A stretch of 5,924 bases of DNA, taken from assembly GCA_017998025.1 (NCBI GenBank), contig JAGODW010000106.1:1-5924 (forward strand), in the 5' to 3' direction. The notes beneath the pieces are model-generated. The model had not been told where the DNA came from and ran no database searches. It saw only the letters and a program-made list of their open reading frames with translations. This DNA comes from Spirochaetales bacterium. Lineage in GTDB: Bacteria; Spirochaetota; Spirochaetia; DTKZ01. Of this stretch, positions 1 to 5,366 are shown in pieces; within the stretch, counting starts at the first letter, position 1; every line of letters starts with the position of its first letter. The position numbers were made by a program, and so were the translations under genes.

Positions 1-1
1 T

Positions 2-517
2 TCGTATCGGCATCCTATTGCCACCGAGCGGAAAATCGAAAACCGTGCTATGCTGAGCGTGAATAGTCGGAAGGGCGGCTTGATCGTATCCATCACCCGG
101 TTTGTACAGCTGGGGAAGGTTCCCGAGTCGTTGAAAAAACAGTACCGGGATAATCTGTACATAGATTCTATCTTTATGGCAGGTACAATTCCGGGCCGCC
201 CTGTAGTGGAGGCTTTTAAGGCTGGATTGGAAGCGTATAAAACCCTTGGATACCCCAACGAATGGGAACTGCACCATCAGGGAGGAGCGATCGGTTATGC
301 TCCCCGGGAGTATCGGGTTACCTTTAATACGCCTGATATTGTACAGGAGAATCAAGGATTCACCTGGAATCCGTCCATTTCCGGCACAAAGAGCGAAGAC
401 ACGATGCTGGCTACTAAGAACGGCCCCATCGTCCTTTCAGAGCCGGTAGTGTACCCAGCGCTGATTATGGAAGCAGGAGGATTTTCTTTCCGGAGACCGG
501 ACATCCTGGAATTGTAG
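2..517 (+). CDS. M24-family (pita-bread fold) protein, C-terminal part, probably lacking the canonical metal site
   Basis: The reading frame is open to the left edge, so the gene begins upstream; 171 residues plus a TAG stop are visible. The ATG at 50 is internal, because the residues before it (SYRHPIATERKIENRA) continue the fold and match the '(W)RHP' segment I know from this M24 subgroup. Recognisable segments are GLIVSITRF (visible residues 27-35), ELHHQGGAIGY (89-99) and WNPSISGTKSEDT (122-134), matching the core of the aminopeptidase P/creatinase/prolidase fold. Aligned by hand with E. coli aminopeptidase P, the two metal Asp are Ser (S19, S30), the metal His of HxxxH is Gly (G95), and the first Glu is Asn (N123). 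Only the last Glu (E132) is kept. Members of this subgroup are normally annotated as M24 peptidase or Xaa-Pro peptidase, but peptidase activity is doubtful. It lies 115 nt upstream of tctC on the same strand and may be cotranscribed with it. Fold assignment is firm; function is unknown. Confidence 0.85.
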   Translation, partial: SYRHPIATERKIENRAMLSVNSRKGGLIVSITRFVQLGKVPESLKKQYRDNLYIDSIFMAGTIPGRPVVEAFKAGLEAYKTLGYPNEWELHHQGGAIGYAPREYRVTFNTPDIVQENQGFTWNPSISGTKSEDTMLATKNGPIVLSEPVVYPALIMEAGGFSFRRPDILEL

Positions 518-542
518 AACGGATATTGTAAAAGTTGATGGG

Positions 543-584
543 TGCTCTTCTATCCCGCCGTAGGCGGGCAGGGGAGCAGATAGA
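543..584 (+). promoter_or_regulatory. Structured leader upstream of tctC with alternative pairings
   Basis: The 115-nt gap between the M24 stop and tctC contains a GC-rich hairpin, CCCGCC (554-559), loop GTA, GGCGGG (563-568). Two outer helices can form around it: TGCTC (543-547) with GAGCA (574-578), or TCTATC (549-554) with GATAGA (579-584). They cross each other, so they cannot nest together. The second also uses C554 of the inner stem. No run of T follows, so this is not a standard intrinsic terminator. It could stabilise the 5' end, attenuate transcription, or mark processing between the M24 and tctC messages. I match it to no known riboswitch, and I could not find a convincing -35/-10 pair in the gap. 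Confidence 0.4.
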
Positions 585-598
585 TTAAATACCATTTA

Positions 599-613
599 GC
601 CTGTAAAACAGGC
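599..613 (+). promoter_or_regulatory. Palindrome GCCTGT-AAA-ACAGGC just before the tctC ribosome binding site
   Basis: This is a perfect 6-bp inverted repeat with a 3-nt centre, ending a few bases before the purine-rich Shine-Dalgarno of tctC (AGAGGAGGGA, about 617-625). Its core is GT-N3-AC, the core spacing known for operators of FadR-subfamily GntR regulators (consensus TNGTNNNACNA), although the flanking T and A of that consensus are C and G here. The locus encodes such a regulator at 3787-4494, so this is a candidate operator. As RNA it would instead form a small hairpin next to the ribosome binding site. Both roles are inferences. Confidence 0.35.
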
Positions 614-632
614 ACAAGAGGAGGGATCGAGT

Positions 633-1619
633 ATGAAGCAAAAACGATGGTTTGTTCTGGGACTGACGGGGGTATTGTTCCTCGGTTTGGTTCTGAGTGC
701 GTTTGCCGAAGGGAAGCAGGAAGAAAAGTTTCCCAGCCGGGAGGTAGAGATTATGGTGGCGTGGGCTGCGGGAGGCGCTACGGATATCGTGTTCCGTACC
801 TTTAGCCCGGTTATTCCTAAGTATTTGGGGGTACCTATCATCATTACGAATAAACCGGGTGGAGCAGCAGTTCCCGGGTACGTGGAGGCGATGACGAAGA
901 AGCCGGATGGCCATTATATTGTAGCGTGGTGTACAGCTTCTATAACAGTAACCCATATGCAGGAAACTCCCTATGATGCAACTACCTTTGAGCCTATCAT
1001 CAATATTTCAACCGCACCCGTGTGGTTTCTGGCTCCAGCCAACTCTCCCTACAAGGATCTAAGAGATCTGGTGGCAGATGCGAAGAAACGACCTGGACAG
1101 GTAAACCTGGGCAATGCTGGTTCCGGCGGGGGAACTCATATGATCGCGCTGGCGTTTGAAACTGTGGCTGGATGCAAGTTCAACCATGTACCCCATCCGG
1201 GCGGAGGCCCCACAGTTACGGCTGCTGTAGCAGGACAGGTGGATGCTATTACTGTCGGACCGCCGGAAGGTGTTCCTCAGCTTGAAGCAGGACAGCTTAA
1301 ATGCCTTGGTGTATTTACCGAAAAACGGCTTTCCCAATTCCCCAACTATCCTACAGCCAAGGAGCAGGGAATTGATTTTGCGATGGGGCAATGGCGAGGA
1401 TTGGCAGCGTTGAAAGGCACTCCTCCGGAGAGAATTAAAAAACTCCACGACGCATTCAAAGCAGCGATGGACGATCCTGAGTTCAAGTCATTAGCGGACA
1501 AGGCCGGGATCATTCTGGATTACCGAAGCACAGAAGATTTTAAGAAATTAGTGGAAAAGGAAAATAAGTTCTACGAAACAATTGTAAAATCGGCGAAATT
1601 AGGTACAAAATATAAGTAG
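633..1619 (+). CDS. tctC: TTT-family periplasmic substrate-binding protein (TctC/Bug family)
   Basis: This is the extracytoplasmic binding protein of a tripartite tricarboxylate transporter; it captures a carboxylate-type ligand and delivers it to TctA/TctB. It is 328 residues, normal for the family. A signal peptide occupies residues 1-25 (KQKR n-region, hydrophobic core 6-21, AFA cleavage site). There is no lipobox Cys, so a soluble periplasmic protein is expected. Family motifs follow: WAAGGATD (44-51, with the Asp that contacts ligand in Bug proteins), a glycine-rich ligand loop [11 protein letters not shown] (160-170), [18 protein letters not shown] (188-205), and the C-terminal [20 protein letters not shown] (262-281). 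The ATG is supported by a strong AGAGGAGGGA Shine-Dalgarno about 8 nt upstream and by the signal peptide. It is the first gene of tctCBA. The ligand cannot be predicted; TctC homologues bind citrate, other di/tricarboxylates, aromatic acids, amino acids or nicotinate-type molecules. The start of the mature protein (EGKQEE) is spirochaete-like. Confidence 0.96.
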   Translation: MKQKRWFVLGLTGVLFLGLVLSAFAEGKQEEKFPSREVEIMVAWAAGGATDIVFRTFSPVIPKYLGVPIIITNKPGGAAVPGYVEAMTKKPDGHYIVAWCTASITVTHMQETPYDATTFEPIINISTAPVWFLAPANSPYKDLRDLVADAKKRPGQVNLGNAGSGGGTHMIALAFETVAGCKFNHVPHPGGGPTVTAAVAGQVDAITVGPPEGVPQLEAGQLKCLGVFTEKRLSQFPNYPTAKEQGIDFAMGQWRGLAALKGTPPERIKKLHDAFKAAMDDPEFKSLADKAGIILDYRSTEDFKKLVEKENKFYETIVKSAKLGTKYK

Positions 1620-1668
1620 ATGTACTGAAAGAATAGTTGCTGCGTTTGCGGGTCAACGTTTTCTTCAT

Positions 1669-1706
1669 GCGGCTCCCTTTAATCATTCAATTAGAAAGGG
1701 AGCCGC
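1669..1706 (+). promoter_or_regulatory. Perfect 12-bp stem-loop between tctC and tctB
   Basis: GCGGCTCCCTTT (1669-1680) pairs without mismatch with AAAGGGAGCCGC (1695-1706) around a 14-nt AT-rich loop. The nearest T-run (TTTTTT, 1717-1722) starts 10 nt after the stem, so it is not a tight intrinsic terminator but could be a leaky one. Stable hairpins after a binding-protein gene often protect the 3' end of its message or partly stop transcription, giving more binding protein than permease (the malE-malF case is the classic example). tctB follows after another 33 nt. Confidence 0.7.
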
Positions 1707-1739
1707 CGGTTCTGGATTTTTTACCTACAGGATTAGAGC

Positions 1740-2210
1740 ATGGCAAAATTAGATATCTTTTACGGTGCGCTGATTGGGGGGATTGCGGTCGTTTTTTTTG
1801 CCTTAACGTCAAGTTTCCCTTCCGTACAGAGAGGGTTGGACCCCCGGGTGTTCCCTCGCTTCGTGAGTATTTGTACCTTTATGCTTTCCATGGTATTGAT
1901 CGGTAAAGGGATAAAGGCTTTAGTTAAGGAGCGGGCAGGAAATGAACGGACAACACGAGAGCGTCTCTTCGATAGGCCGGCTGTTTTAAAACGGATTGTC
2001 TGGTTGTTTCTAATTGGATTGGGGTATGTACTTATTATCGAAAAAGTGGGATATGTGATTTCTACTCCCTTCCTTATCGCTGCTACCATGGTATTGTTCG
2101 GTGAAAAACGGTTTTTAAGGATTCTACTGGTTTCTGTTCTTACTACAGGAGTGCTGTTTGTGCTGTTTCGAATGTTTTTTCGGGTACCTCTTCCCGTATC
2201 GATCTTTTAA
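1740..2210 (+). CDS. tctB: TTT-family small membrane subunit TctB
   Basis: This is the small integral-membrane component of the tripartite tricarboxylate transporter, partner of TctA in the inner membrane. It is 156 residues, typical size. Predicted membrane segments lie at about 7-24, 41-57, 85-101, 104-121 and 126-146; the third and fourth may count as one re-entrant or two short helices, the family norm being four. Two family signatures are visible: GLDPRVFPRF (32-41) after the first helix, and FRMFFRVPLP (143-152) at the C terminus. A charged cytoplasmic or periplasmic stretch (residues 59-84) separates the halves. The start is supported by AGGA (1729-1732) 7 nt before the ATG. The precise role of TctB is poorly known in general; it is required for transport. 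It follows tctC by 120 nt with the stem-loop between, and precedes tctA by 21 nt, so tctB and tctA are clearly cotranscribed. Confidence 0.93.
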   Translation: MAKLDIFYGALIGGIAVVFFALTSSFPSVQRGLDPRVFPRFVSICTFMLSMVLIGKGIKALVKERAGNERTTRERLFDRPAVLKRIVWLFLIGLGYVLIIEKVGYVISTPFLIAATMVLFGEKRFLRILLVSVLTTGVLFVLFRMFFRVPLPVSIF

Positions 2211-2231
2211 TAAAATACACAAGGAACGTTT

Positions 2232-3707
2232 ATGAATGCTGCAATAGAAGGTGTGTTATATGTTTTAAGCCATTTTCCTTCTCTCTTGATCGGTGTTGCT
2301 GGAGGTATTCTGGTAGGAGCACTTCCCGGGCTTTCTGGATCCACCGGGATCATTCTGCTTCTACCGTTTTTAGTCTATCTGGAGCCGGCGGAAGCTTTAA
2401 TTATGATGAGCGGTATGTTCTGTGGTTCCATGTACGGGGGATCCATATCAGCCATCCTGATTTCTACACCCGGTACGCCTTCCGCTGCTGCTACGGTGCT
2501 GGATGGATATCCGCTGGCCAAGAAAGGGCAAGCCGGAAAAGCAATTGCGGTTTCAACGATAGCTTCGACGATGGGGGGTATCGTTTCTACCCTCTGTTTG
2601 ATCCTTCTAGCTCCCCAGCTGGCTAAAATCGCATTAAAGTTCGGGCCAGAAGAGTATTTTTCTCTTATGATATTTGGCCTTACCATTATGGCCAGCATTT
2701 CCAGTGCTTCCCTCCTGAAGGGGCTGCTTTCTGGTTTCTTTGGATTGATGCTGGCGATGGTAGGGCTGGATCCGATTCTGGGAACTCCCCGGTTTACCTT
2801 TGGAATAATCCGATTCCTTTCAGGATTTCCTATGGTGCCTGTATTAATAGGGTTGTTTGCATTTTCAGAAATATTTAACCAATTAGAAGGTATTGGGAAG
2901 GCTGCGATTGTCCAGCAGTATAAGGCAAAGGGGAGCCTTCCTACCTGGAAAGAATTGAAAGGTCTTGTAAAAGTGATTCTCGGTTCTTCCTTGCTGGGCA
3001 CGGTGATCGGAATTATCCCTGCCACGGGCGGTGCCATTGCATCCTTCATTGCCTACAATGAAGCGAGGCGATTTTCTAAGCATCCGGAAACCTTTGGAAC
3101 CGGAGAATTAGCGGGAATCGCAGCGCCTGAGGCGGCGAATAACGGTACTACCGGAGGTGCTATGATTCCTATGCTCACTCTCGGAATTCCCGGGGACGTT
3201 GTAACCGCTGTTATGCTGGGAGCTCTTCTTATCATCGGTGTTCGGCCGGGACCGCTCTTATTCTCTCAAACGCCCCAGATTATCAATGCGCTCTTTGCAG
3301 GTTTTATGCTGGCCCAGTTTCTTATTCTCGCTATAGGGTTGTCTTGTCTCCCTCTCTATCCGAAAGTGTTGAAGGTGCCGGTTGCAATTCTGTATTCTAT
3401 TGTCTTAGCTCTTTGCTTTTTAGGAGCCTTTTCCATTGGGAACAGCGTGTACGATATGGGTTTGGCCATTGTATTTGGGCTGATTGGCTATTTTATGAAA
3501 CGGCATGGGTTCAGCGCTGCGCCGGTGATTCTGGGATTGATTCTGGGACCGTTAGCCGAGCAGGAGCTGGGTCGTGCGTTGATCATCTCCCATGGGGACT
3601 GGACGGTATTATTTAAATCGCCCCTTGCACTTGTATTCTACGCTCTTTCCCTCCTTTCGGTGGGATACTCGTTCTGGAGTTACCGAAAAGCTAAAGCTAA
3701 GGGGTAA
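2232..3707 (+). CDS. tctA: TTT-family large permease subunit TctA
   Basis: This is the transport channel of the tripartite tricarboxylate transporter, a secondary (ion-gradient driven) importer in the inner membrane. At 491 residues it is full length, very hydrophobic, with about 10-12 membrane helices. It carries the duplicated family signatures. In the first half these are GVAGGILVGALPGLSGSTG (21-39), YGGSISAILISTPGTPSAAA (68-87) and DGYPLAKKGQAGKA (91-104). In the second half these are GIIPATGGAIASFIAYNEAR (260-279), APEAANNGTTGGAMIPMLTL (298-317) and GIPGDVVTAVMLGALL (318-333). The repeated PG/GG loops form the pseudo-symmetric transport core. The C-terminal GPLAEQELGRAL (439-450) is also typical. 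The ATG has AAGGAA (2221-2226) 5 nt upstream. It is the last gene of the operon; the terminator begins 30 nt after its stop. I see no frameshift or missing motif. Confidence 0.97.
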   Translation: MNAAIEGVLYVLSHFPSLLIGVAGGILVGALPGLSGSTGIILLLPFLVYLEPAEALIMMSGMFCGSMYGGSISAILISTPGTPSAAATVLDGYPLAKKGQAGKAIAVSTIASTMGGIVSTLCLILLAPQLAKIALKFGPEEYFSLMIFGLTIMASISSASLLKGLLSGFFGLMLAMVGLDPILGTPRFTFGIIRFLSGFPMVPVLIGLFAFSEIFNQLEGIGKAAIVQQYKAKGSLPTWKELKGLVKVILGSSLLGTVIGIIPATGGAIASFIAYNEARRFSKHPETFGTGELAGIAAPEAANNGTTGGAMIPMLTLGIPGDVVTAVMLGALLIIGVRPGPLLFSQTPQIINALFAGFMLAQFLILAIGLSCLPLYPKVLKVPVAILYSIVLALCFLGAFSIGNSVYDMGLAIVFGLIGYFMKRHGFSAAPVILGLILGPLAEQELGRALIISHGDWTVLFKSPLALVFYALSLLSVGYSFWSYRKAKAKG

Positions 3708-3737
3708 GACTCTTTGTAGTTGTACTTACCCTATCAT

Positions 3738-3788
3738 AAAACCGCGCTCCCTGGCTTCTTTTTGTGGCTTTGGGGCGGCGGTTTTTTT
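3738..3788. terminator. Intrinsic terminator of tctCBA, usable in both directions
   Basis: AAAACCGC (3738-3745) pairs with GCGGTTTT (3778-3785). Inside it GCTCC (3746-3750) pairs with GGGGC (3772-3776), including one T-G pair, with G3777 bulged. The plus-strand stem runs directly into seven T (3782-3788), a classical terminator for the transporter operon. Read on the minus strand the run is only TTTT, a weaker terminator for the convergent regulator gene. The T-run overlaps the TAA stop of that gene (3787-3789), so the two operons share one compact terminator. Confidence 0.85.
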
Positions 3789-4494
3789 ATCCTTTTACAA
3801 CCGCCTGACGCTTCATCAGGGTGCGCTGAAGGCTGTTTTCCAGGTGGTGTTTCATGGCCGTGTACGCTTCTTCCGGATCATGAGCCCGAATCGCTTCCAG
3901 CACTTTCAGATGTTCTTCAAGGGCTTGCCGGTGATCCTCCGTTGTGCGGGGTGCTTCCTTATAGGTTTTATGGATCGCTTCCATGATCACCGGCACAATC
4001 CGAACGATAACCGGGTTTTTTGTAGCAAGGGCGATACTTCGATGGAACTCCAATTCTTTGGTAATCCGTACCTGGTGCTTTTGAACGGATTCTTCCATTT
4101 CGTGTAAGAGACGTTCAATTCTTTCGATGTCTTCTGTCTCTCCATTTCGGGCAGCGAGACGAGCTGCCCCGGGTTCGATAATCAGCCTTGCTTCGATTAA
4201 GGCGATCTGAAGTTCTGAAGAATGGATGAAATCAAATCCTAACGGATCGGTTACTACCCCGGGCGTTTCTGAAACAAAGGTGCCCCGTCCCCGCTGGATG
4301 GAAACCACGTTCTGGGAGAGGAGGGATTTTATAGCCTCCCGGATCGTAGGACGGCTAACCCCAAACAGCTCGGAGAGCTCCATCTCGTTGGGAAGTTTGT
4401 CCCCGGGTTTTAGACGCTGTTCCCGGATAAGGTTCTTTATCTCTTTTGCTACAACAGAGGATAACTGTTCCTGTATCTCGATCCGTTTATACAT
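3787..4494 (-). CDS. GntR-family transcriptional regulator, FadR/FCD subfamily
   Basis: This is a cytoplasmic DNA-binding regulator of 235 residues, normal for the family. The N-terminal winged helix-turn-helix spans about 12-75: LKPGDKLPNEMELSELFGVS (28-47), RPTIREAIKSL (48-58) and the wing RGRGTFVS (68-75). The C-terminal all-helical FCD ligand domain spans about 96-225. Its usual metal site D-x-x-x-H ... H ... H is present as E147/H151 (ELEFH), H195 (EEHLKVLEAIRAHDPEEA) and H217 (MKHHL); Glu replaces the more common Asp. FCD regulators bind small organic acids, often through that metal, and usually repress nearby catabolic genes. The ATG has AAGGA 6 nt upstream, and this site overlaps the stop codon of the SDR gene, so the pair is probably translationally coupled. 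Likely targets are its own operon and tctCBA (inference). The effector is unknown. Confidence 0.94.
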   Translation of the reverse strand: MYKRIEIQEQLSSVVAKEIKNLIREQRLKPGDKLPNEMELSELFGVSRPTIREAIKSLLSQNVVSIQRGRGTFVSETPGVVTDPLGFDFIHSSELQIALIEARLIIEPGAARLAARNGETEDIERIERLLHEMEESVQKHQVRITKELEFHRSIALATKNPVIVRIVPVIMEAIHKTYKEAPRTTEDHRQALEEHLKVLEAIRAHDPEEAYTAMKHHLENSLQRTLMKRQAVVKG

Positions 4495-4504
4495 GCATCA
4501 TCCT

Positions 4505-5257
4505 TCACCGATAGTATATGGAAGTCCCTGCATCCACCGCGATAATTTGCCCGGTAATGCTCTCATTTTTAGCAAGATAAATATAGGCGGAAGCCGTTTC
4601 TTCTACACTGGGTGTTTTTTTCAGCGGTGCATTCTCTTCCATCGCTTTAATATGTTCAGGTGTAAATCCGGCTGACCAGCGTGTTAGCAAAAGCCCGGGC
4701 GCTACTCCATTTACGCGAATGGTGGGGGCCAATGTAACTGCCAGGCATTTTGTCAGGTGGATCTGGGCCGCTTTTGATACGGCATAGGCAATACTGCTCC
4801 CCGATGGACGAATCCCTGCAACGCTAACGGTGTTGAGGATGCATCCTCCCCCGTTCTTATTCATCAGGGGAACTGCCGCACGGGCAAGGAAAAAGTTGGA
4901 CATGGCATTTGTCTTAAAGAGCTTTAGCCAGTCATCCGGGTTCAATCCCTGAAGATCAGCAAAGGGCACGTACTTGGTTGTGCCTGCATTGTTTACGAGA
5001 ATATCCAGGCGGCCGAACTCCTCTTCTGCCCTGTGGATCAGTGTTTCTCCCTCCGAAGGATCCGATACATCCGCTTTCACTGCCAGGGCCGTTATTCCGT
5101 ACGAGCGAGCCTCCTGCGCTGTTTTTTCTGCCTCTTCCTTAGAGCGGGAATAGTTTACAATGACATGGGTTCCTTCCTGAGCTAACTGAAGGGTGATGGA
5201 GCGGCCCAATCCGGTCCCTCCCCCGGTAATAATCGCTACTTTATCTTTTAATTGCAT
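4505..5257 (-). CDS. SDR-family NAD(P)-dependent oxidoreductase (classical, FabG-like)
   Basis: This is a soluble dehydrogenase/reductase of 250 residues, the usual length of classical short-chain dehydrogenases. Visible motifs are the nucleotide loop TGGGTGLG (11-18), D63 for adenine binding, NNAG (89-92), and the catalytic tetrad N117, S145, Y158, K162 (YAVSK). The strand-end motif N-G-x-x-P-G (NGVAPG, 183-188) is also present. R38 just after the second strand (NYSRSK) favours NADP(H), as in FabG-type enzymes. The C terminus has the common [11 protein letters not shown] segment. The substrate is not predictable; FabG itself is less likely because no fatty-acid synthesis genes are nearby. 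The context (regulator downstream in the same operon, carboxylate transporter convergent) suggests oxidation or reduction of an imported hydroxy/keto compound or sugar acid. The ATG is supported by AAAGGAGAA (minus strand, 5264-5272) about 8 nt upstream and by a promoter just beyond it. Confidence 0.95.
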   Translation of the reverse strand: MQLKDKVAIITGGGTGLGRSITLQLAQEGTHVIVNYSRSKEEAEKTAQEARSYGITALAVKADVSDPSEGETLIHRAEEEFGRLDILVNNAGTTKYVPFADLQGLNPDDWLKLFKTNAMSNFFLARAAVPLMNKNGGGCILNTVSVAGIRPSGSSIAYAVSKAAQIHLTKCLAVTLAPTIRVNGVAPGLLLTRWSAGFTPEHIKAMEENAPLKKTPSVEETASAYIYLAKNESITGQIIAVDAGTSIYYR

Positions 5258-5281
5258 GGACAGTTCTCCTTTACTTAGAAT
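5252..5281 (+). promoter_or_regulatory. Candidate upstream promoter for deoD (weak -35)
   Basis: TTGCAT (5252-5257, 3/6 match) and TAGAAT (5276-5281, 5/6 match) are 18 bp apart. Use of this promoter would give deoD a leader of about 80 nt containing the hairpin at 5320-5341. It overlaps the start codon and ribosome binding site of the divergent SDR gene, so the two transcription units could interfere. It competes with the second candidate at 5333-5360. Confidence 0.25.
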
Positions 5282-5310
5282 ATCTTACGGTGAATGTAAC
5301 CTTTTTGCAA
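5282..5310 (-). promoter_or_regulatory. Sigma-70-like promoter for the SDR-GntR operon
   Basis: On the minus strand, TTGCAA (5305-5310) and TAAGAT (5282-5287) are separated by exactly 17 bp, each matching 4 of 6 consensus bases. The predicted transcript would start near 5275, leaving a short leader of about 18 nt that contains the AAAGGAGAA ribosome binding site. Spacing and position are good; the hexamers are moderate. Confidence 0.5.
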
Positions 5311-5319
5311 GACGTCAGA

Positions 5320-5341
5320 CCTTCCGCAGGCTTGCGAAAGG
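5320..5341 (+). repeat. Imperfect inverted repeat in the SDR-deoD intergenic region
   Basis: CCTT-C-CGCA (5320-5328) pairs with TGCG-A-AAGG (5333-5341): two 4-bp blocks separated by one C/A mismatch around the loop GGCT. GACCTTC also occurs twice as a direct repeat (5318-5324 and 5342-5348), flanking or overlapping the hairpin. There is no T-run, so it is not a terminator. It could be an operator or an RNA element in a deoD leader. Confidence 0.35.
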
Positions 5342-5360
5342 GACCTTCTACCTCTATAGT
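5333..5360 (+). promoter_or_regulatory. Candidate proximal promoter for deoD, placing the start at or near the ATG
   Basis: TTGCGA (5333-5338, 4/6 match) and TATAGT (5355-5360, 5/6 match) are 16 bp apart. A start about 7 nt after the -10 falls on the A of the deoD ATG (5367), which would make the message leaderless. The sequence before the ATG (AGTAGGTTC) has only a weak, closely spaced Shine-Dalgarno, which fits this. An interrupted palindrome ACCT-N7-AGGT (5350-5364) overlaps the -10. Confidence 0.35.
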
Positions 5361-5366
5361 AGGTTC

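Noticed and set aside
50..517. ATG at 50 as the true start of the first gene
   Set aside because: The frame is open from base 2, the residues before the ATG fit the M24 fold (RHP segment), and no suitable ribosome binding site precedes it; the gene is cut by the window edge.
530..580. Riboswitch (fluoride- or ZTP-like) in the tctC leader because of GATGGG and CCGCC/GGGCA-like strings
   Set aside because: The required pairing partners and conserved loops of those classes are not present in order; only short string similarity.
633..720. Lipoprotein signal peptide on TctC
   Set aside because: There is no Cys near the end of the hydrophobic segment; the AFA site fits ordinary signal peptidase I cleavage.
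585..956. Minus-strand open frame over the start of tctC
   Set aside because: It is antisense to the signal peptide and ligand-binding part of tctC; the product resembles nothing and is rich in Arg, Ser and Cys as expected for a shadow frame.
1707..1723. Full intrinsic terminator after tctC
   Set aside because: The T-run begins 10 nt beyond the stem rather than directly after it, and tctB/tctA clearly belong to the same operon; at most a leaky terminator.
1637..1906. Plus-strand open frame spanning the tctC-tctB gap
   Set aside because: It reads through the perfect stem-loop and into tctB in another frame; no domain and no good start site. tctB is clearly the real gene.
2375..3049. Long minus-strand open frame of 224 codons inside tctA
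   Set aside because: It lies wholly antisense to a complete, motif-rich permease gene, has no recognisable domain, and its Pro/Ile-rich composition is what the reverse strand of a membrane-protein gene gives.
3592..4107. Plus-strand open frame from the end of tctA through the terminator into the regulator gene
   Set aside because: It crosses a strong intrinsic terminator and then runs antisense to a well-defined GntR gene; no recognisable protein features.
4226..4675. Plus-strand open frame over the regulator/SDR junction
   Set aside because: It is antisense to two real genes including the DNA-binding domain of the regulator; no family resemblance.
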